A stretch of 64,000 nt of DNA from Malaciobacter molluscorum LMG 25693 (GCF_003544935.1 NZ_CP032098.1:372001-436000); one strand, 5' to 3'; shown: positions 1 through 8,937, numbered from the stretch's first letter. The notes: generated from the letters alone by a model not told the origin. Made by a program: numbers and translations.

Positions 1-502
1 TCTCTAAATATAATTTATCTGTGTGGTATTTTATTGAAAGTTCTAATTTTTTTTCAAAAAGTATTCCACTTAATGCTACTACCATTCCTGCCATTGTAGG
101 AATAGTTGCCATTGATACACCGTTTGCCATAGATTTTACATTACTTGTTCCATTTATTGCCATTACATCAAAAACTTCTATCATTCCTGTAACTGTTCCT
201 AATAGACCAACTAATGGACAAACAATAATTAAAGTTTTGATAAAACTAAGGCCTTTTTTTAACTTCATATTTGAATCTTCAATCAAATATCTTTTAATTT
301 CTTCTTTAAATTTTTTTTCATATTGATTATTTTTCAAATCTTCAAAAAGAGCTTTTCTAAATTTTTTATATTCAATACTTATGTACATATATCTTTCAAT
401 CAGCAATGCCCAAAGAAATAGGGCAATTGCAAAAACAATATATAGTACAAAACCACCTTTATTAAAAAAGCCAAGTAAATTATCTATATATATATCAATC
501 AT
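1..502 (-). CDS. ExbB/TolQ/MotA-family proton channel subunit (ExbB2-like), 3' part beyond window
   Basis: The minus-strand frame opens with ATG at 500-502 and stays open to the window edge, so 167 residues are visible and the C-terminus is missing. An N-terminal membrane helix (about residues 15-38) is followed by a cytoplasmic stretch and then the MotA/TolQ/ExbB signature around PLVGLLGTVTGMI, with a further hydrophobic segment. It starts one base after the stop of the TtpC-like gene and lies in the order DUF3450, TtpC-like, ExbB2-like. This is the known arrangement of TonB2-type energising operons, as in Vibrio, where ExbD2 and TonB2 follow. By family, the product would couple the proton gradient to TonB for outer-membrane receptor transport; serving the nearby receptors is inference. 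Confidence 0.88.
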   Translation of the reverse strand, partial: MIDIYIDNLLGFFNKGGFVLYIVFAIALFLWALLIERYMYISIEYKKFRKALFEDLKNNQYEKKFKEEIKRYLIEDSNMKLKKGLSFIKTLIIVCPLVGLLGTVTGMIEVFDVMAINGTSNVKSMANGVSMATIPTMAGMVVALSGILFEKKLELSIKYHTDKLYLE

Positions 503-503
503 G

Positions 504-1820
504 TTATTTTAAATTTTTTGCTAACATTCCTATACTTTGCTCTTCTAATATTGATACTATAGCTTCAGATTTTGAAGAGATATATGTATATGCAAAAAGT
601 AATGGAATGGCTGTAACTAAACCTAAAACTGTTGTAATTAAAGCAGTTGAAATTCCTCCTGCCATCAGTTTTGGGTCACCTGTACCAAATAAAGTGATTG
701 CTTGGAAAGTTGCAATCATCCCTGTAACAGTTCCTAAAAGACCAAGTAATGGTGTAACAGCTGCAAGTAGTTTCACAAAACTTTGACCTTTTTTTATTTC
801 ATTTGTCTCTTTTAAAATAGCTTCACTTATTCTTATTTCTAAATCATTGATTGAGTTATCTTGATTTTTATAGAATACTTCTGCAATTTTTCCTAAAGAG
901 TTTGAATTATCGTAATTTGAAATATTTTTTTCTTGTTTTTTTATTTTATTATGAATGATATTTAAAATAGCGATTTTATAAATAGCAAATAAAATACCTA
1001 ACCCTCCAAGAACTAAAATTATATAACCTACAATTCCACCTTGATTTACTCTATCCATAAGTGTAGGGTTATTGCCTAACATATCAAATAGAGTTCCTTT
1101 TGTAGGATCAATTAAAACTTGTTTAATCTCATTTGAACTATTTTCAAAATCTTTTGCTTCACTTTTATAGTTAGAACTTGGTTGTACTGATAATTCTACA
1201 AGAGAGTTAATATCATTTGAATATTTTAAATAATTTCCATCTGAAAATGCAGAAAATAATCCAACTCTAGTTACATCTTTTAATGTTTTTTCTCCATTAT
1301 CCGAAATTACTGTTGCTTTATATTTTGAAATATTACCACTTTGAATTATTTCATCTAACATTGTGTGCCAAAAAGTAGTTAATTCTTCAATAGTTGGAAG
1401 TTTTTTAGAATTTGAGAATTTTTTAAAAATCTCTTCTTTTTTAGGAAATTGTGAAGCTGTAAAACTTCTATTGTAGTTTGTAAGAAAATCAGCAGATGTT
1501 TGTCTTACACTTCCAAACATCTCACCTAAATCTCCAATCTTTACATTAAGTAAAGCTTCTTGTTTTGATAATACTTTTTCTTTTTCTTCAATTATTGCTT
1601 TTAATTTTTTTGTTTTTAAATTCTCTTGTTTTAATTCATTTTGAGTTTTTATTAAAAGTTGTTTTTGTTTTTCTTTATTATTTAAAAATTCTTCAAGTCT
1701 TTTTTGCTCTTCAAGTAGTTCTTTGTTTGAACTTTGTTTCACATTATTTAATAGATTATTTAAATCAAGACCAAAAGCAAAGTTTGAAATTAAAATAACA
1801 GTTAATATATATTTAATCAT
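504..1820 (-). CDS. TtpC-like TonB2-system component (MotA/TolQ/ExbB domain with periplasmic coiled coil)
   Basis: 438 residues. A signal peptide (residues 1-17, ending FAFG) precedes a periplasmic coiled coil at about 25-95, rich in K, E, L and Q. A first membrane helix lies near 262-285, and a MotA/TolQ/ExbB domain near 345-415 carries TPLLGLLGTVTGMIATF and a GGISTALITT motif. A long periplasmic N-terminus before an ExbB-like domain is the hallmark of TtpC, the fourth component of TonB2 systems. The gene overlaps the preceding DUF3450 gene by four bases and is followed one base later by an ExbB2-like gene, so the three are probably one translationally coupled operon. The TtpC role rests on architecture and context. 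Confidence 0.87.
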   Translation of the reverse strand: MIKYILTVILISNFAFGLDLNNLLNNVKQSSNKELLEEQKRLEEFLNNKEKQKQLLIKTQNELKQENLKTKKLKAIIEEKEKVLSKQEALLNVKIGDLGEMFGSVRQTSADFLTNYNRSFTASQFPKKEEIFKKFSNSKKLPTIEELTTFWHTMLDEIIQSGNISKYKATVISDNGEKTLKDVTRVGLFSAFSDGNYLKYSNDINSLVELSVQPSSNYKSEAKDFENSSNEIKQVLIDPTKGTLFDMLGNNPTLMDRVNQGGIVGYIILVLGGLGILFAIYKIAILNIIHNKIKKQEKNISNYDNSNSLGKIAEVFYKNQDNSINDLEIRISEAILKETNEIKKGQSFVKLLAAVTPLLGLLGTVTGMIATFQAITLFGTGDPKLMAGGISTALITTVLGLVTAIPLLFAYTYISSKSEAIVSILEEQSIGMLAKNLK

Positions 1821-2566
1821 TTACTATCCTTAAGTGTTAAAAATGGTAGGTTCAAAAAATCTACATTTTGTTGTTTTTTTGCAATTTTTATGGCTTTTCT
1901 TATATTTGATTTAGCACTACTATCATCAATTTCTATCCATGTTTTTTTACTTTTATCCCAATATCCATAATCTTTTAAATCTAAGCTTTGATAATATAAT
2001 GCAGTTCGTCCAACTCTTAATAAATTTACTGTTTTATTCTTGATTTTATCTTGATATGTTTCTATACTATTTGCATAGTCATATTCAATTTTAAATGCTT
2101 CTAAAATGATTCTATATTTTTCTGCAGTTTTTATATCAGATTTACTTAGTGCTGCTTCTAGTTTTTCTACTCTATTTGTTCTTTCTTCTATAAGAAAGGG
2201 TGTATCCATTTTTACTAACTGTTTCAAACTTTCAACCATTTTTATCATAAGAGGAAAAATGTTTTTTTGAGTTTTTTCTATATCAATTAATTGTTGATTT
2301 ATATCTTTTAACTCTTTTTCTTGTGAATTTATAATTTTTTCTAATTGATTATTATAAATTTTTGTATTTTTTAATTCGGCACTTGTATATTTATATTTAG
2401 ACAAAAGCTCCTCTCTATCATTTTCAACATTGTTTATTTTGTTTTGATAGTTTTTTAACTTGTTATTTGTATTTTCAATAATATTCATTGATTTATCAAT
2501 TTGATCTGCGAAAATTGAAGTACTTAATATTAGAGAAAAAAAGATAACTTTAGATTTTTTATGCAT
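1817..2566 (-). CDS. DUF3450 family periplasmic protein, first gene of the TonB2-type operon
   Basis: About 249 residues from the chosen start. An upstream in-frame start at 2608 exists, but the ATG at 2566 has a good ribosome site (AAGGA about 6 bases before) and gives a clean signal peptide (MHKKSK, hydrophobic core, cut after IFA). The mature protein is a long predicted coiled coil (about residues 20-110) followed by a helical domain, as in DUF3450 proteins, which lead TonB2/TtpC operons in Vibrio and other Gram-negatives. It overlaps the TtpC-like gene by four bases. A Fur-box-like palindrome sits 20-45 bases upstream, which suggests iron repression. The molecular function of DUF3450 is not established. 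Confidence 0.85.
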   Translation of the reverse strand: MHKKSKVIFFSLILSTSIFADQIDKSMNIIENTNNKLKNYQNKINNVENDREELLSKYKYTSAELKNTKIYNNQLEKIINSQEKELKDINQQLIDIEKTQKNIFPLMIKMVESLKQLVKMDTPFLIEERTNRVEKLEAALSKSDIKTAEKYRIILEAFKIEYDYANSIETYQDKIKNKTVNLLRVGRTALYYQSLDLKDYGYWDKSKKTWIEIDDSSAKSNIRKAIKIAKKQQNVDFLNLPFLTLKDSK

Positions 2567-2586
2567 CTTTTTCCTTTTAAGAATTG

Positions 2587-2613
2587 TAATTTTGAGAATT
2601 ATAATCAATAATA
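2587..2613. promoter_or_regulatory. Fur-box-like palindrome upstream of the TonB2-type operon
   Basis: The stretch contains TGAGAATTATAATCA, resembling the GATAATNATTATC core of Fur sites. A 21-base identical stretch recurs at 20736-20756 in front of the second DUF3649 gene. The position just upstream of the DUF3450 start fits repression by Fur with iron. This is sequence resemblance only. Confidence 0.6.
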
Positions 2614-2661
2614 AATAAAATTAAACTTATTTATCTATTATTCATGATAATAATATTTCTT

Positions 2662-2685
2662 AAATAGCACTATTTAGTGCTATTT
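2662..2685. terminator. Hairpin at the 3' end of the first PepSY module
   Basis: An 11-base perfect inverted repeat (AAATAGCACTA / TAGTGCTATTT, 2-base loop) covers the stop codon of the small periplasmic protein gene. The T-rich tract lies on the plus-strand side (TTATTTTTTC), so termination on the minus strand is less certain. Confidence 0.45.
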
Positions 2686-3162
2686 TATTTTTTCTATCTC
2701 TTTTAAAAGTTTATTTGTGTTTTTTATACTTATAAATATTGTTGCAAATAATAGTAAAAATGCTATGGCAATTGAAATTGTAACTGCTTTACTTGTAGCA
2801 ATATTTGCATTTGTTCTTGAGGCTTTTTTTTGTGAATGCTCTTTTTTAAATCCACCTTTTGGAGCGATACCTTCTTTTTTGACAATATCATCATCTCCTC
2901 CATTTAAAATAATCATATATTCAATTGTTGGAATAGTTACTCTTAAAGAGTTTGAAGAGGGTAATCTTTTTTGAAATAAAATCTCTTTTGTATTTTTTGC
3001 TTCTAATTTTAGTAGTGCACCTGCTGCTGTCTCTCCTGTATTGAACATACCTGAAATAGTAAGAGTATTGTCATTATTATTTACTATATTCATTTCTAAT
3101 TCATGGGCATATAAAAAATATGGTATTAATAAAATTATTACTATTTTTACTATTTTTTTCAT
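2680..3162 (-). CDS. Small membrane-anchored periplasmic protein of the PepSY/DUF3649 module (copy 1)
   Basis: 160 residues, family not recognised. It has a signal peptide (residues 1-19, ending LYA), then HELEMNI and a beta-rich domain of about 90 residues. Near residue 100 comes a GIAPKGGF motif, then a membrane helix near 127-148 and a short basic tail (KNTNKLLKEIEK). A paralogue at 18335-18823 keeps the same layout, including the GIAPIEGF motif and the KNTNKILKEL tail. Both follow the same two genes, a PepSY protein and a DUF3649 protein, so a shared role in siderophore iron handling at the inner membrane is likely. It overlaps the PepSY gene by four bases. Ribosome site AAGGAG lies just upstream. 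Confidence 0.75.
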   Translation of the reverse strand: MKKIVKIVIILLIPYFLYAHELEMNIVNNNDNTLTISGMFNTGETAAGALLKLEAKNTKEILFQKRLPSSNSLRVTIPTIEYMIILNGGDDDIVKKEGIAPKGGFKKEHSQKKASRTNANIATSKAVTISIAIAFLLLFATIFISIKNTNKLLKEIEKIK

Positions 3163-4733
3163 TTTTCTCCTTTTTTATTTTGTATCCAAAAATATTTAGC
3201 TTGTTGTCTATTTTTAGGAAGTTTGAAACTAATATATATTAAAAACAGAGCAAATATAAATAGAACAATATCTACATTTAAAACTGTTGTAAAAGTTGAA
3301 AGTTCATTTATAGAAAAATTAGAATTTAATATATGAAAAATTGCAGACAATAAAAATAGAACTCCTCCTGTAAAGAAAAACTCTTTAGAAGCTTTATATG
3401 AATTTAATCTATAAAATGACCAAAAAAGTGTAAAAAGCCATACGTTATAGAAAATTCCTTTTTGCCATAAGACTCTATTTTCTAAATCAAAAGGAAGTAT
3501 CCATTGAAAAAGAAATAGTGTAGCAGTAGCAGGAATAATTCCAATCATACTAGCTTGAGAAAATTTTCCTAAAAAGTGATAAAAAGTTATTTTACCTTCA
3601 AATTTTTTGGCTTTTTTTTCTAAATATAGAAGTATTCCAAAACCAATAGCAACTGCACATAAACACATAAATATTGCGATTAATATTCTTGAAAAAATAT
3701 CAATACCAAATAAAAAATGAAGAAAAAATAGACTTTCAGCCACAAAAACTGGCCATACTTTATCCATCGTTTTTTGATTTTTTATTAGTTTTTTATTTGT
3801 TGCATCAAGAGTTATTGTAGGACGATTAAATATTCCTCCATTTAAAAAAGGTTTATAAGGATTATAACCTGTTATTTCTACTCTTGCATTTTTATCATTC
3901 CAATTTACTAATTTTATTTGTTTGAATGTAAGTTGGGGATTTATCTTTTTTGCTTCTTTAAGTAAATCTTTTATTGGAAGCATTGATGCTTTTATATTTT
4001 GTTTTTTTATATGTTTATTTTGAGCAAATAATACTTTTCCAACTACTTCATCAATAGAGTTTGCTTTAGAATGAGTAAGGATTTTTGACATAGGTTTTGA
4101 ACTAATTAGACCAATATTCATTACAGCTCCACTTGCAGTTATTAAAAAAAGAGGAACAAAAAGCCAAGTAAATATTTTTACATGAATTTTAGAAAATATA
4201 GCTTGCGCATTTTTACCTTTATTTTTAAATTTGAAAAGTGAAATTAGAATTATTCCTGTGATTAATAAAACCATAGTTCCAACTGCAACAAACCCAAATA
4301 TTATTAAACCTATGACTTTTAAAGGAGCTCCATAATGCAACTCATTTAAAAAGTGTGCTAAATTTGATTGTTCTTTTGTCTCATTTTCTAATTTTTTATT
4401 TGTTATTGGATTAAAAGCAATCTCTTTTGAAAATCTATGAGATATTACAACTGCTGGGTCATTCATTCTTCCTGGTAAATTTACTATTATATTATCTTTA
4501 GGAAAGCTCTCATCTTTTAATACTTCATCAATCATACTGTTGTAATTGATATTAAAAATATCATTTGTTTGAATATGTCTTGATGGCTTTTCCCATGTTT
4601 GAATATATGGAAGTAAAATAGCAAATACTCCAAAAAATATTGCAATATACATAAATATAGAAAATATAGCTCCAGCTGCTATATGAATTCTAAATAGTCT
4701 TTGTTTAAATAGTTTTGATTTTTCTTGTGTCAT
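3159..4733 (-). CDS. PepSY-associated TM helix protein, FoxB/PiuB-like siderophore reductase candidate (copy 1)
   Basis: 524 residues. An N-terminal membrane helix at about 20-42 precedes a periplasmic PepSY-type region starting near QTWEKPSRH. Further helices lie near 145-170 and 190-210, there is a second large periplasmic domain (about 230-325), and four or more helices follow to the C-terminus. This is the layout of PepSY_TM 'iron-regulated membrane proteins', which include the inner-membrane siderophore reductases FoxB and FpvG of Pseudomonas. The paralogue at 18813-20399 is similar throughout. It lies between a DUF3649 gene and a small periplasmic protein gene downstream of a TonB receptor, which fits removal of iron from an imported siderophore. 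Reductase activity is inferred from the family. Confidence 0.85.
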   Translation of the reverse strand: MTQEKSKLFKQRLFRIHIAAGAIFSIFMYIAIFFGVFAILLPYIQTWEKPSRHIQTNDIFNINYNSMIDEVLKDESFPKDNIIVNLPGRMNDPAVVISHRFSKEIAFNPITNKKLENETKEQSNLAHFLNELHYGAPLKVIGLIIFGFVAVGTMVLLITGIILISLFKFKNKGKNAQAIFSKIHVKIFTWLFVPLFLITASGAVMNIGLISSKPMSKILTHSKANSIDEVVGKVLFAQNKHIKKQNIKASMLPIKDLLKEAKKINPQLTFKQIKLVNWNDKNARVEITGYNPYKPFLNGGIFNRPTITLDATNKKLIKNQKTMDKVWPVFVAESLFFLHFLFGIDIFSRILIAIFMCLCAVAIGFGILLYLEKKAKKFEGKITFYHFLGKFSQASMIGIIPATATLFLFQWILPFDLENRVLWQKGIFYNVWLFTLFWSFYRLNSYKASKEFFFTGGVLFLLSAIFHILNSNFSINELSTFTTVLNVDIVLFIFALFLIYISFKLPKNRQQAKYFWIQNKKGEK

Positions 4734-4743
4734 TTTTTACCTT

Positions 4744-5046
4744 CTAATAAAAAATATATAGTGCAAATGAAAAGATTAATGTAGGAATAATAACTTTAAG
4801 AAATGCACTAAATTTTGTATAAGATAGTGCAATCCATGTTGTAGCACACGCCCATGCTAAAGTATTAAACATAATTGAAATAATTGCAGTTTCTTTAACT
4901 TCTCCAGGAATCAAAAAAGCAAGTAATGTCATACCTAAATAAGCAACTATAAGTCCTCCAAAAATGCAGAAAAAGATTCTAAAAAGACCTAATCTTCTTC
5001 CACTCTTTTCTGGAGTTTGTAAATAATTATATATATTTTTTAACAT
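4744..5046 (-). CDS. DUF3649 family inner-membrane protein (copy 1)
   Basis: 100 residues with three predicted membrane helices (about 22-46, 52-73, 82-100). The segment GRRLGLFRIFFCIFGGLIVAY and a central MFNTLAWACAT resemble DUF3649 proteins, which are encoded next to PepSY_TM proteins in siderophore uptake loci of many Gram-negatives. It starts 12 bases after the TonB receptor stop and ends 11 bases before the PepSY gene, so the four genes look like one operon. A paralogue lies at 20401-20721. Its biochemical function is unknown; a partner of the PepSY reductase is the natural guess. Confidence 0.78.
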   Translation of the reverse strand: MLKNIYNYLQTPEKSGRRLGLFRIFFCIFGGLIVAYLGMTLLAFLIPGEVKETAIISIMFNTLAWACATTWIALSYTKFSAFLKVIIPTLIFSFALYIFY

Positions 5047-5057
5047 TTAAATTTCTT

Positions 5058-7169
5058 TTAAAATGAATAACTTAATGTAAATATTGCAGTTCTTCTTTCA
5101 CCATAAGCAGCAGTTACTGTTCCTGCTGTTTCAATATAATCTTCATCAGTTAAATTTTTTACACTAAAGTTTGCTTTCCAATTACCTTTTTTGTACCCAA
5201 GCATTGCATTATAAATAACATTTGAGTCTATTTTTATATCATTGCTTGTATCTGCAAATCTACTTCCTATATATCTAGCACCTGCTCCAACATAAATATT
5301 TTTTAGTCCTAAGTCTGTTAAATCATATGTAGTGAAAATATTTGCATTGTGCTTTGGAACACCTGTTAATTGATTATTATCATAGTTTATATCTTCTGTT
5401 TTTGTATATCCATACGAAGCAACTAATGCCCAGTTTTTTGTTATCTGACCCATTAAGTCAATTTCAAAACCTTTACTTTTAATTTTTTTACTTGTTCTAT
5501 AAAACATATTTGCCCTTGTTGCTGTTGGGTCTTGTTGTGCAACATTTTCTTTTTCAATTTTAAATAGTGAAGTTGTAAGTGTAAAGTTATCATTGAATAG
5601 TTTTTGTCTTACTCCAACTTCATACCCTTTGCCTTCTTCTGGCTCTAATAAATTACCATTTTTATCAATATAACTACTATTTTGAGGATTAAAAGATTCA
5701 GAATAGTTTGCAAAAAGTGTTGTTTTTGGTGAAAGTTTATAAACTAATCCAATTTGTGGTGTAGTTGCTGAATCAGTATAGTTATTTTTTGTATCAGTTA
5801 ATACATTTTCATTTTCTGTTTTAACTTTTTGATATCTAAGACCTAAACTTAGTATTAAATCTTGCGTTAAATTTATATGGTCTTGTATAAAACCTCCATA
5901 GTTTTTTGTTTCACTTCTTGAATAAACATATTTATATGCATTTGGATGATCTGATAAATAACTTAATGAACCTCCATAGTTAACATTTTTAGGGTCAAGA
6001 ATATAGTTAATTGTAGTGTCATAGTATCCAGAATTTGTTGTTTTTGATTTTTTTGCATCAAATCCTAAACTAAGTCTATTTCTTAAACCTCCTAAATAAA
6101 ACTCTTTATTTATAGTATATTGCGCAAGGTGTTCTGAAGAATCAAAATCTTGTGTAGAGAAATTTCTAGTGATTGTATTTGGATTTCCTCTTGTTATATA
6201 TGGCGCATATACTGAATCATTTGTTCTTTCTAAATCTATGTATCTATATCTAAAAGTTGAGTTCCATGTATCATAATTACTATCAAAATCAAATCCTGCA
6301 AGTTTTTGTTCTTTTTCGAATTCTGCATCTGGATGTGTTGTTATTGTATCTCTATTTGTAAGAGGTTTTCCATTCTCTTTTACAAAAGTACCAAAATCAG
6401 CCGGTGATTTATCATCTAAATATTCACTTATAAGTGTGATTGTATTATTGTCATCTATATCATAAGCAATTGATGGAGCTATAAATAGTTTTTTTGTATC
6501 AACATTAAAATCTCTTGCATCTTCTTTATGTGTATATGTAGTAACTAATCTATATCTTAGTGAGCCATCATCATTTAATGAACCACCTAAATCAATTTTT
6601 GGCTTAAAAGATGGATCATTTGAAGTTGCTTCAAATTCAACTTTTCTGATATTCTCTTTTGTAGGTTTTTTCTTTACAATATTTATTAATCCACCAGGAT
6701 TTGCTTCTCCATATTGTAAAGAGTCGGGACCTTTTAATATTTCAACTTTTTCAAAATTAAAAATTTCACTATTTGTAATGGCATTTGTAATATTAAATCC
6801 ATCTCTTAAAGTGGGTGCTCCTGAAAATCCTCTTATTATATAGTTATTATTTCTTCCATGACTATCTCCTGCATATGCTACATTTGATGACATAGTAACT
6901 ATATCTGTTAAACTTTGTGGTTGATAATCTGATATAAAATCTTCATTATAAACTTGAATAGATTTTGCAGAATCATCTAGCTCTATTCCTGTTCTATTTA
7001 TATCTACTTTTTCAGTAGGTTGGTATTGTGATATTGTCTTTTCTGTAACTGTTATACTATCTAGTTCTTTTGTTTGTTTGTTATTATCATCTTTTGCAAA
7101 AAGTGAAGATGATGTTAATAATATAGTTGATAATATAAAAGAAATACTCTTTTTATTAGATATTTTCAT
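5058..7169 (-). CDS. TonB-dependent siderophore receptor (FoxA/FhuA-like)
   Basis: About 703 residues from ATG 7169, chosen over an in-frame start at 7229 because AGGAG lies 6-10 bases upstream and a proper signal peptide follows (MKISNKKS to SSLFAK). Next come a TonB-box-like DSITVTE and a plug domain with YIIRGFSG and EILKGPDSLQYGEANPGG, the last typical of ferrichrome/ferrioxamine-type receptors. A beta barrel then ends in the outer-membrane signature FTLSYSF. Barrel features such as LFANYSESFNPQ and GYEVGVRQKLF support the hydroxamate siderophore receptor family. It heads the operon receptor-DUF3649-PepSY-small protein, and a Fur-like palindrome lies upstream. The exact ligand cannot be read from sequence. 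Confidence 0.92.
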   Translation of the reverse strand: MKISNKKSISFILSTILLTSSSLFAKDDNNKQTKELDSITVTEKTISQYQPTEKVDINRTGIELDDSAKSIQVYNEDFISDYQPQSLTDIVTMSSNVAYAGDSHGRNNNYIIRGFSGAPTLRDGFNITNAITNSEIFNFEKVEILKGPDSLQYGEANPGGLINIVKKKPTKENIRKVEFEATSNDPSFKPKIDLGGSLNDDGSLRYRLVTTYTHKEDARDFNVDTKKLFIAPSIAYDIDDNNTITLISEYLDDKSPADFGTFVKENGKPLTNRDTITTHPDAEFEKEQKLAGFDFDSNYDTWNSTFRYRYIDLERTNDSVYAPYITRGNPNTITRNFSTQDFDSSEHLAQYTINKEFYLGGLRNRLSLGFDAKKSKTTNSGYYDTTINYILDPKNVNYGGSLSYLSDHPNAYKYVYSRSETKNYGGFIQDHINLTQDLILSLGLRYQKVKTENENVLTDTKNNYTDSATTPQIGLVYKLSPKTTLFANYSESFNPQNSSYIDKNGNLLEPEEGKGYEVGVRQKLFNDNFTLTTSLFKIEKENVAQQDPTATRANMFYRTSKKIKSKGFEIDLMGQITKNWALVASYGYTKTEDINYDNNQLTGVPKHNANIFTTYDLTDLGLKNIYVGAGARYIGSRFADTSNDIKIDSNVIYNAMLGYKKGNWKANFSVKNLTDEDYIETAGTVTAAYGERRTAIFTLSYSF

Positions 7170-7210
7170 ATATGTTTCTCCTGCGCAAATAAGTGAAGGA
7201 ATAATACATA

Positions 7211-7230
7211 AAATGATTATAATTATCAAT
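7211..7230. promoter_or_regulatory. Fur-box-like palindrome upstream of the first TonB receptor
   Basis: AAATGATTATAATTATCAAT contains the near-perfect dyad GATTATAATTATC, close to the Fur consensus. It lies 42-61 bases upstream of the receptor start at 7169 and after the end of the AraC-family gene. It is placed to control the receptor operon. Confidence 0.65.
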
Positions 7231-7275
7231 ATGTAATAATCAAATTAAGGAAAAAATTATCTATAAAAGGGAAAA

Positions 7276-8238
7276 TTAGTAATTATATTGTTTTTTATAA
7301 AGACTAGGAGAGATACCAAATTTATCAAAAAATAGTTTACTAAAGTTACCTGTGTGTTTATATCCTACTTTTAAACATACTTCTTTTACACTAATCTCTT
7401 TTTCAAGTAGTTTTTTTGCTTCTTTTAATCTTTGTTCTTTTAGCATTTGATAAATTGTCATATTATAATATTGTTTAAAATCTTTTTTTAAATAACACTC
7501 ATTTGTTGCTGATTTATTGGCAATATCTTTTATACTTAATTGTAAATGGTATTGTGTAAGTATTATATCTTTTGCTTTTTTTAGTGATTCTATTTTATCA
7601 ATACTTAAAGTAGGGTCATCTTTAGGATTCATTATTTTGCCAAGAGTATAATAAATAAGTTTAGTACATAAAGATTCCAAATTTAAATTAGAAAGTAGGC
7701 TCTCATCTTTGTTATTTTTGTTTATATGATTTAACATATCCAATTGAATTGAATCAATCAATCCTCCTTGCATTATTGAGTAGTTATGATTTTTTGATTC
7801 TGTCATTTTTGAATTTAAATTATTTAACTTTTGTGCAAGTTCTAAAAATAGCTTTTCTTTAATTCCAATAGTAATACTATTATAGTTTAGATTCTTTTTT
7901 AAATTTATTTGTGTTTTAAATTGATTTGATGAGAGTCCTAAAAAGAATGAATTTTTCTCTAATACAAAATTTTTTTCGTTATCAAATATATATTTTATAT
8001 CATTTGATAGATTAAAAATAATCACTGCACCAGAAATATCTGAAGATAAATTTATATTACTATTCTCTTTTACTTTATAGTTGCAAATAGAACTTGCTAT
8101 TCCATTTCCAAAATCATGCCAATAAAAATTACCATTTCCAAACTCTTTTTTTACTTTTGCAGTTAATGATTCTCTTGAAAAAGGATTTATTGATTTCTTT
8201 TCTATATTTAGTAAATTTTTGTATTCTATATTCTTCAA
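7276..8238 (-). CDS. AraC/PchR-family transcriptional regulator
   Basis: 320 residues. The C-terminal 100 residues carry the double helix-turn-helix of AraC proteins: a first helix pair around LSIKDIANKSATNECYLKKD, then the second around VCLKVGYKHTGNFSKLFFDKFG and a SPSLYKKQ ending. The N-terminal region of about 210 residues has no recognisable cupin motif but matches the length of PchR-type regulators, which sense siderophores and activate their receptor genes. It lies directly upstream of, and co-directional with, the FoxA/FhuA-like receptor. A Fur-like palindrome lies 23-43 bases before its start. Siderophore sensing is inferred from context. Confidence 0.87.
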   Translation of the reverse strand: MKNIEYKNLLNIEKKSINPFSRESLTAKVKKEFGNGNFYWHDFGNGIASSICNYKVKENSNINLSSDISGAVIIFNLSNDIKYIFDNEKNFVLEKNSFFLGLSSNQFKTQINLKKNLNYNSITIGIKEKLFLELAQKLNNLNSKMTESKNHNYSIMQGGLIDSIQLDMLNHINKNNKDESLLSNLNLESLCTKLIYYTLGKIMNPKDDPTLSIDKIESLKKAKDIILTQYHLQLSIKDIANKSATNECYLKKDFKQYYNMTIYQMLKEQRLKEAKKLLEKEISVKEVCLKVGYKHTGNFSKLFFDKFGISPSLYKKQYNY

Positions 8239-8260
8239 ATAAATTTCCCAATTGTAAATA

Positions 8261-8281
8261 GTATTATGATAATAGTAATCA
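8261..8281. promoter_or_regulatory. Fur-box-like palindrome upstream of the AraC-family gene
   Basis: GTATTATGATAATAGTAATC carries GATAATAGTAATC, a near match to GATAATNATTATC. It lies shortly upstream of the regulator start at 8238, as expected for iron control of a PchR-type activator. Confidence 0.5.
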
Positions 8282-8310
8282 AAATTTATTTAAAAGGGAA
8301 TTAATGTAAA

Positions 8311-8889
8311 TTAAAACAGAATATTAAGAAGATGAGCTTTATTTGTATTGTATCTAATAAAAGATTCTTCAAGATACATTTTATAGTTATTTTTATTTAT
8401 ACCTCTAAATTTTTTCAATCTTTTAGAAATATAATCATTTATATTTTTTGAAGAGTTTAAATATCCTAATATAAAATATGAGTTTTTATCTTTATTGTAA
8501 AGTATTTTTACTGCATTGGCTTTTTTGTGATTAGCTAATTTTTCTTTGATTTCATATTCTATTAAATTAAATAGTTTTTTATTGTTTGTTTCTTCTTTGT
8601 TTAGATAGTAGTATCTATTTTTATGCTCTATGTAATAAAGGTCTATTTTATTAAAACTATAATTATATAAGATTATGTAGTCTTGAGAAGTATTTGTAAT
8701 ATCAAATCTATTTTGTGTTTTGTTAAGAAGTAAAGTTCTAAAATCTTTATAATATTTATTTATTGTTTGCCTACTAAGATTTACTTTTTTTGCTGTATCG
8801 CTTGCAGTAAAATCTTGTATAAAGTATTTATAAATATCTTCTATTTTTGTAAGTTCTATTTTTCTTGAATTTAAATTTTTTAATATCAT
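8311..8889 (-). CDS. IS1595-type transposase-derived helix-turn-helix protein without catalytic core
   Basis: 192 residues. The N-terminus has a helix-turn-helix like that of IS1595-group transposases (DFTASDTAKKVNLSRQTINK). The C-terminus matches their conserved ending: KRLKKFRGINKNNYKMYLEE followed by SFIRYNTN corresponds to the family pattern KRRL.KFNGI...F.LHLKE.E.RFN. The middle, where transposases carry the first catalytic aspartate (DESYFG) and the rest of the DDE core, is short and has no such motif. The frame is intact, and no terminal inverted repeats are evident on either side. It lies between a siderophore regulator and a divergent FhuE-like receptor. A domesticated transposase acting as a DNA-binding regulator is an inference; a decaying transposase is the alternative. 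Confidence 0.68.
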   Translation of the reverse strand: MILKNLNSRKIELTKIEDIYKYFIQDFTASDTAKKVNLSRQTINKYYKDFRTLLLNKTQNRFDITNTSQDYIILYNYSFNKIDLYYIEHKNRYYYLNKEETNNKKLFNLIEYEIKEKLANHKKANAVKILYNKDKNSYFILGYLNSSKNINDYISKRLKKFRGINKNNYKMYLEESFIRYNTNKAHLLNILF

Positions 8890-8937
8890 AGTGATATATA
8901 TTAATAGAAAAAAATGTGCAAAAAATGTGGATATTTA

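Noticed and set aside
1565-1798. Plus-strand open frame opposite the TtpC-like coiled coil
   Set aside because: It is a phenylalanine/leucine-rich antisense shadow of a lysine/glutamate-rich coiled coil, with no ribosome site.
8311-8889. Possible intact insertion sequence of the IS1595 group
   Set aside because: The product lacks the catalytic core and no terminal inverted repeats or target duplications were seen around the gene.
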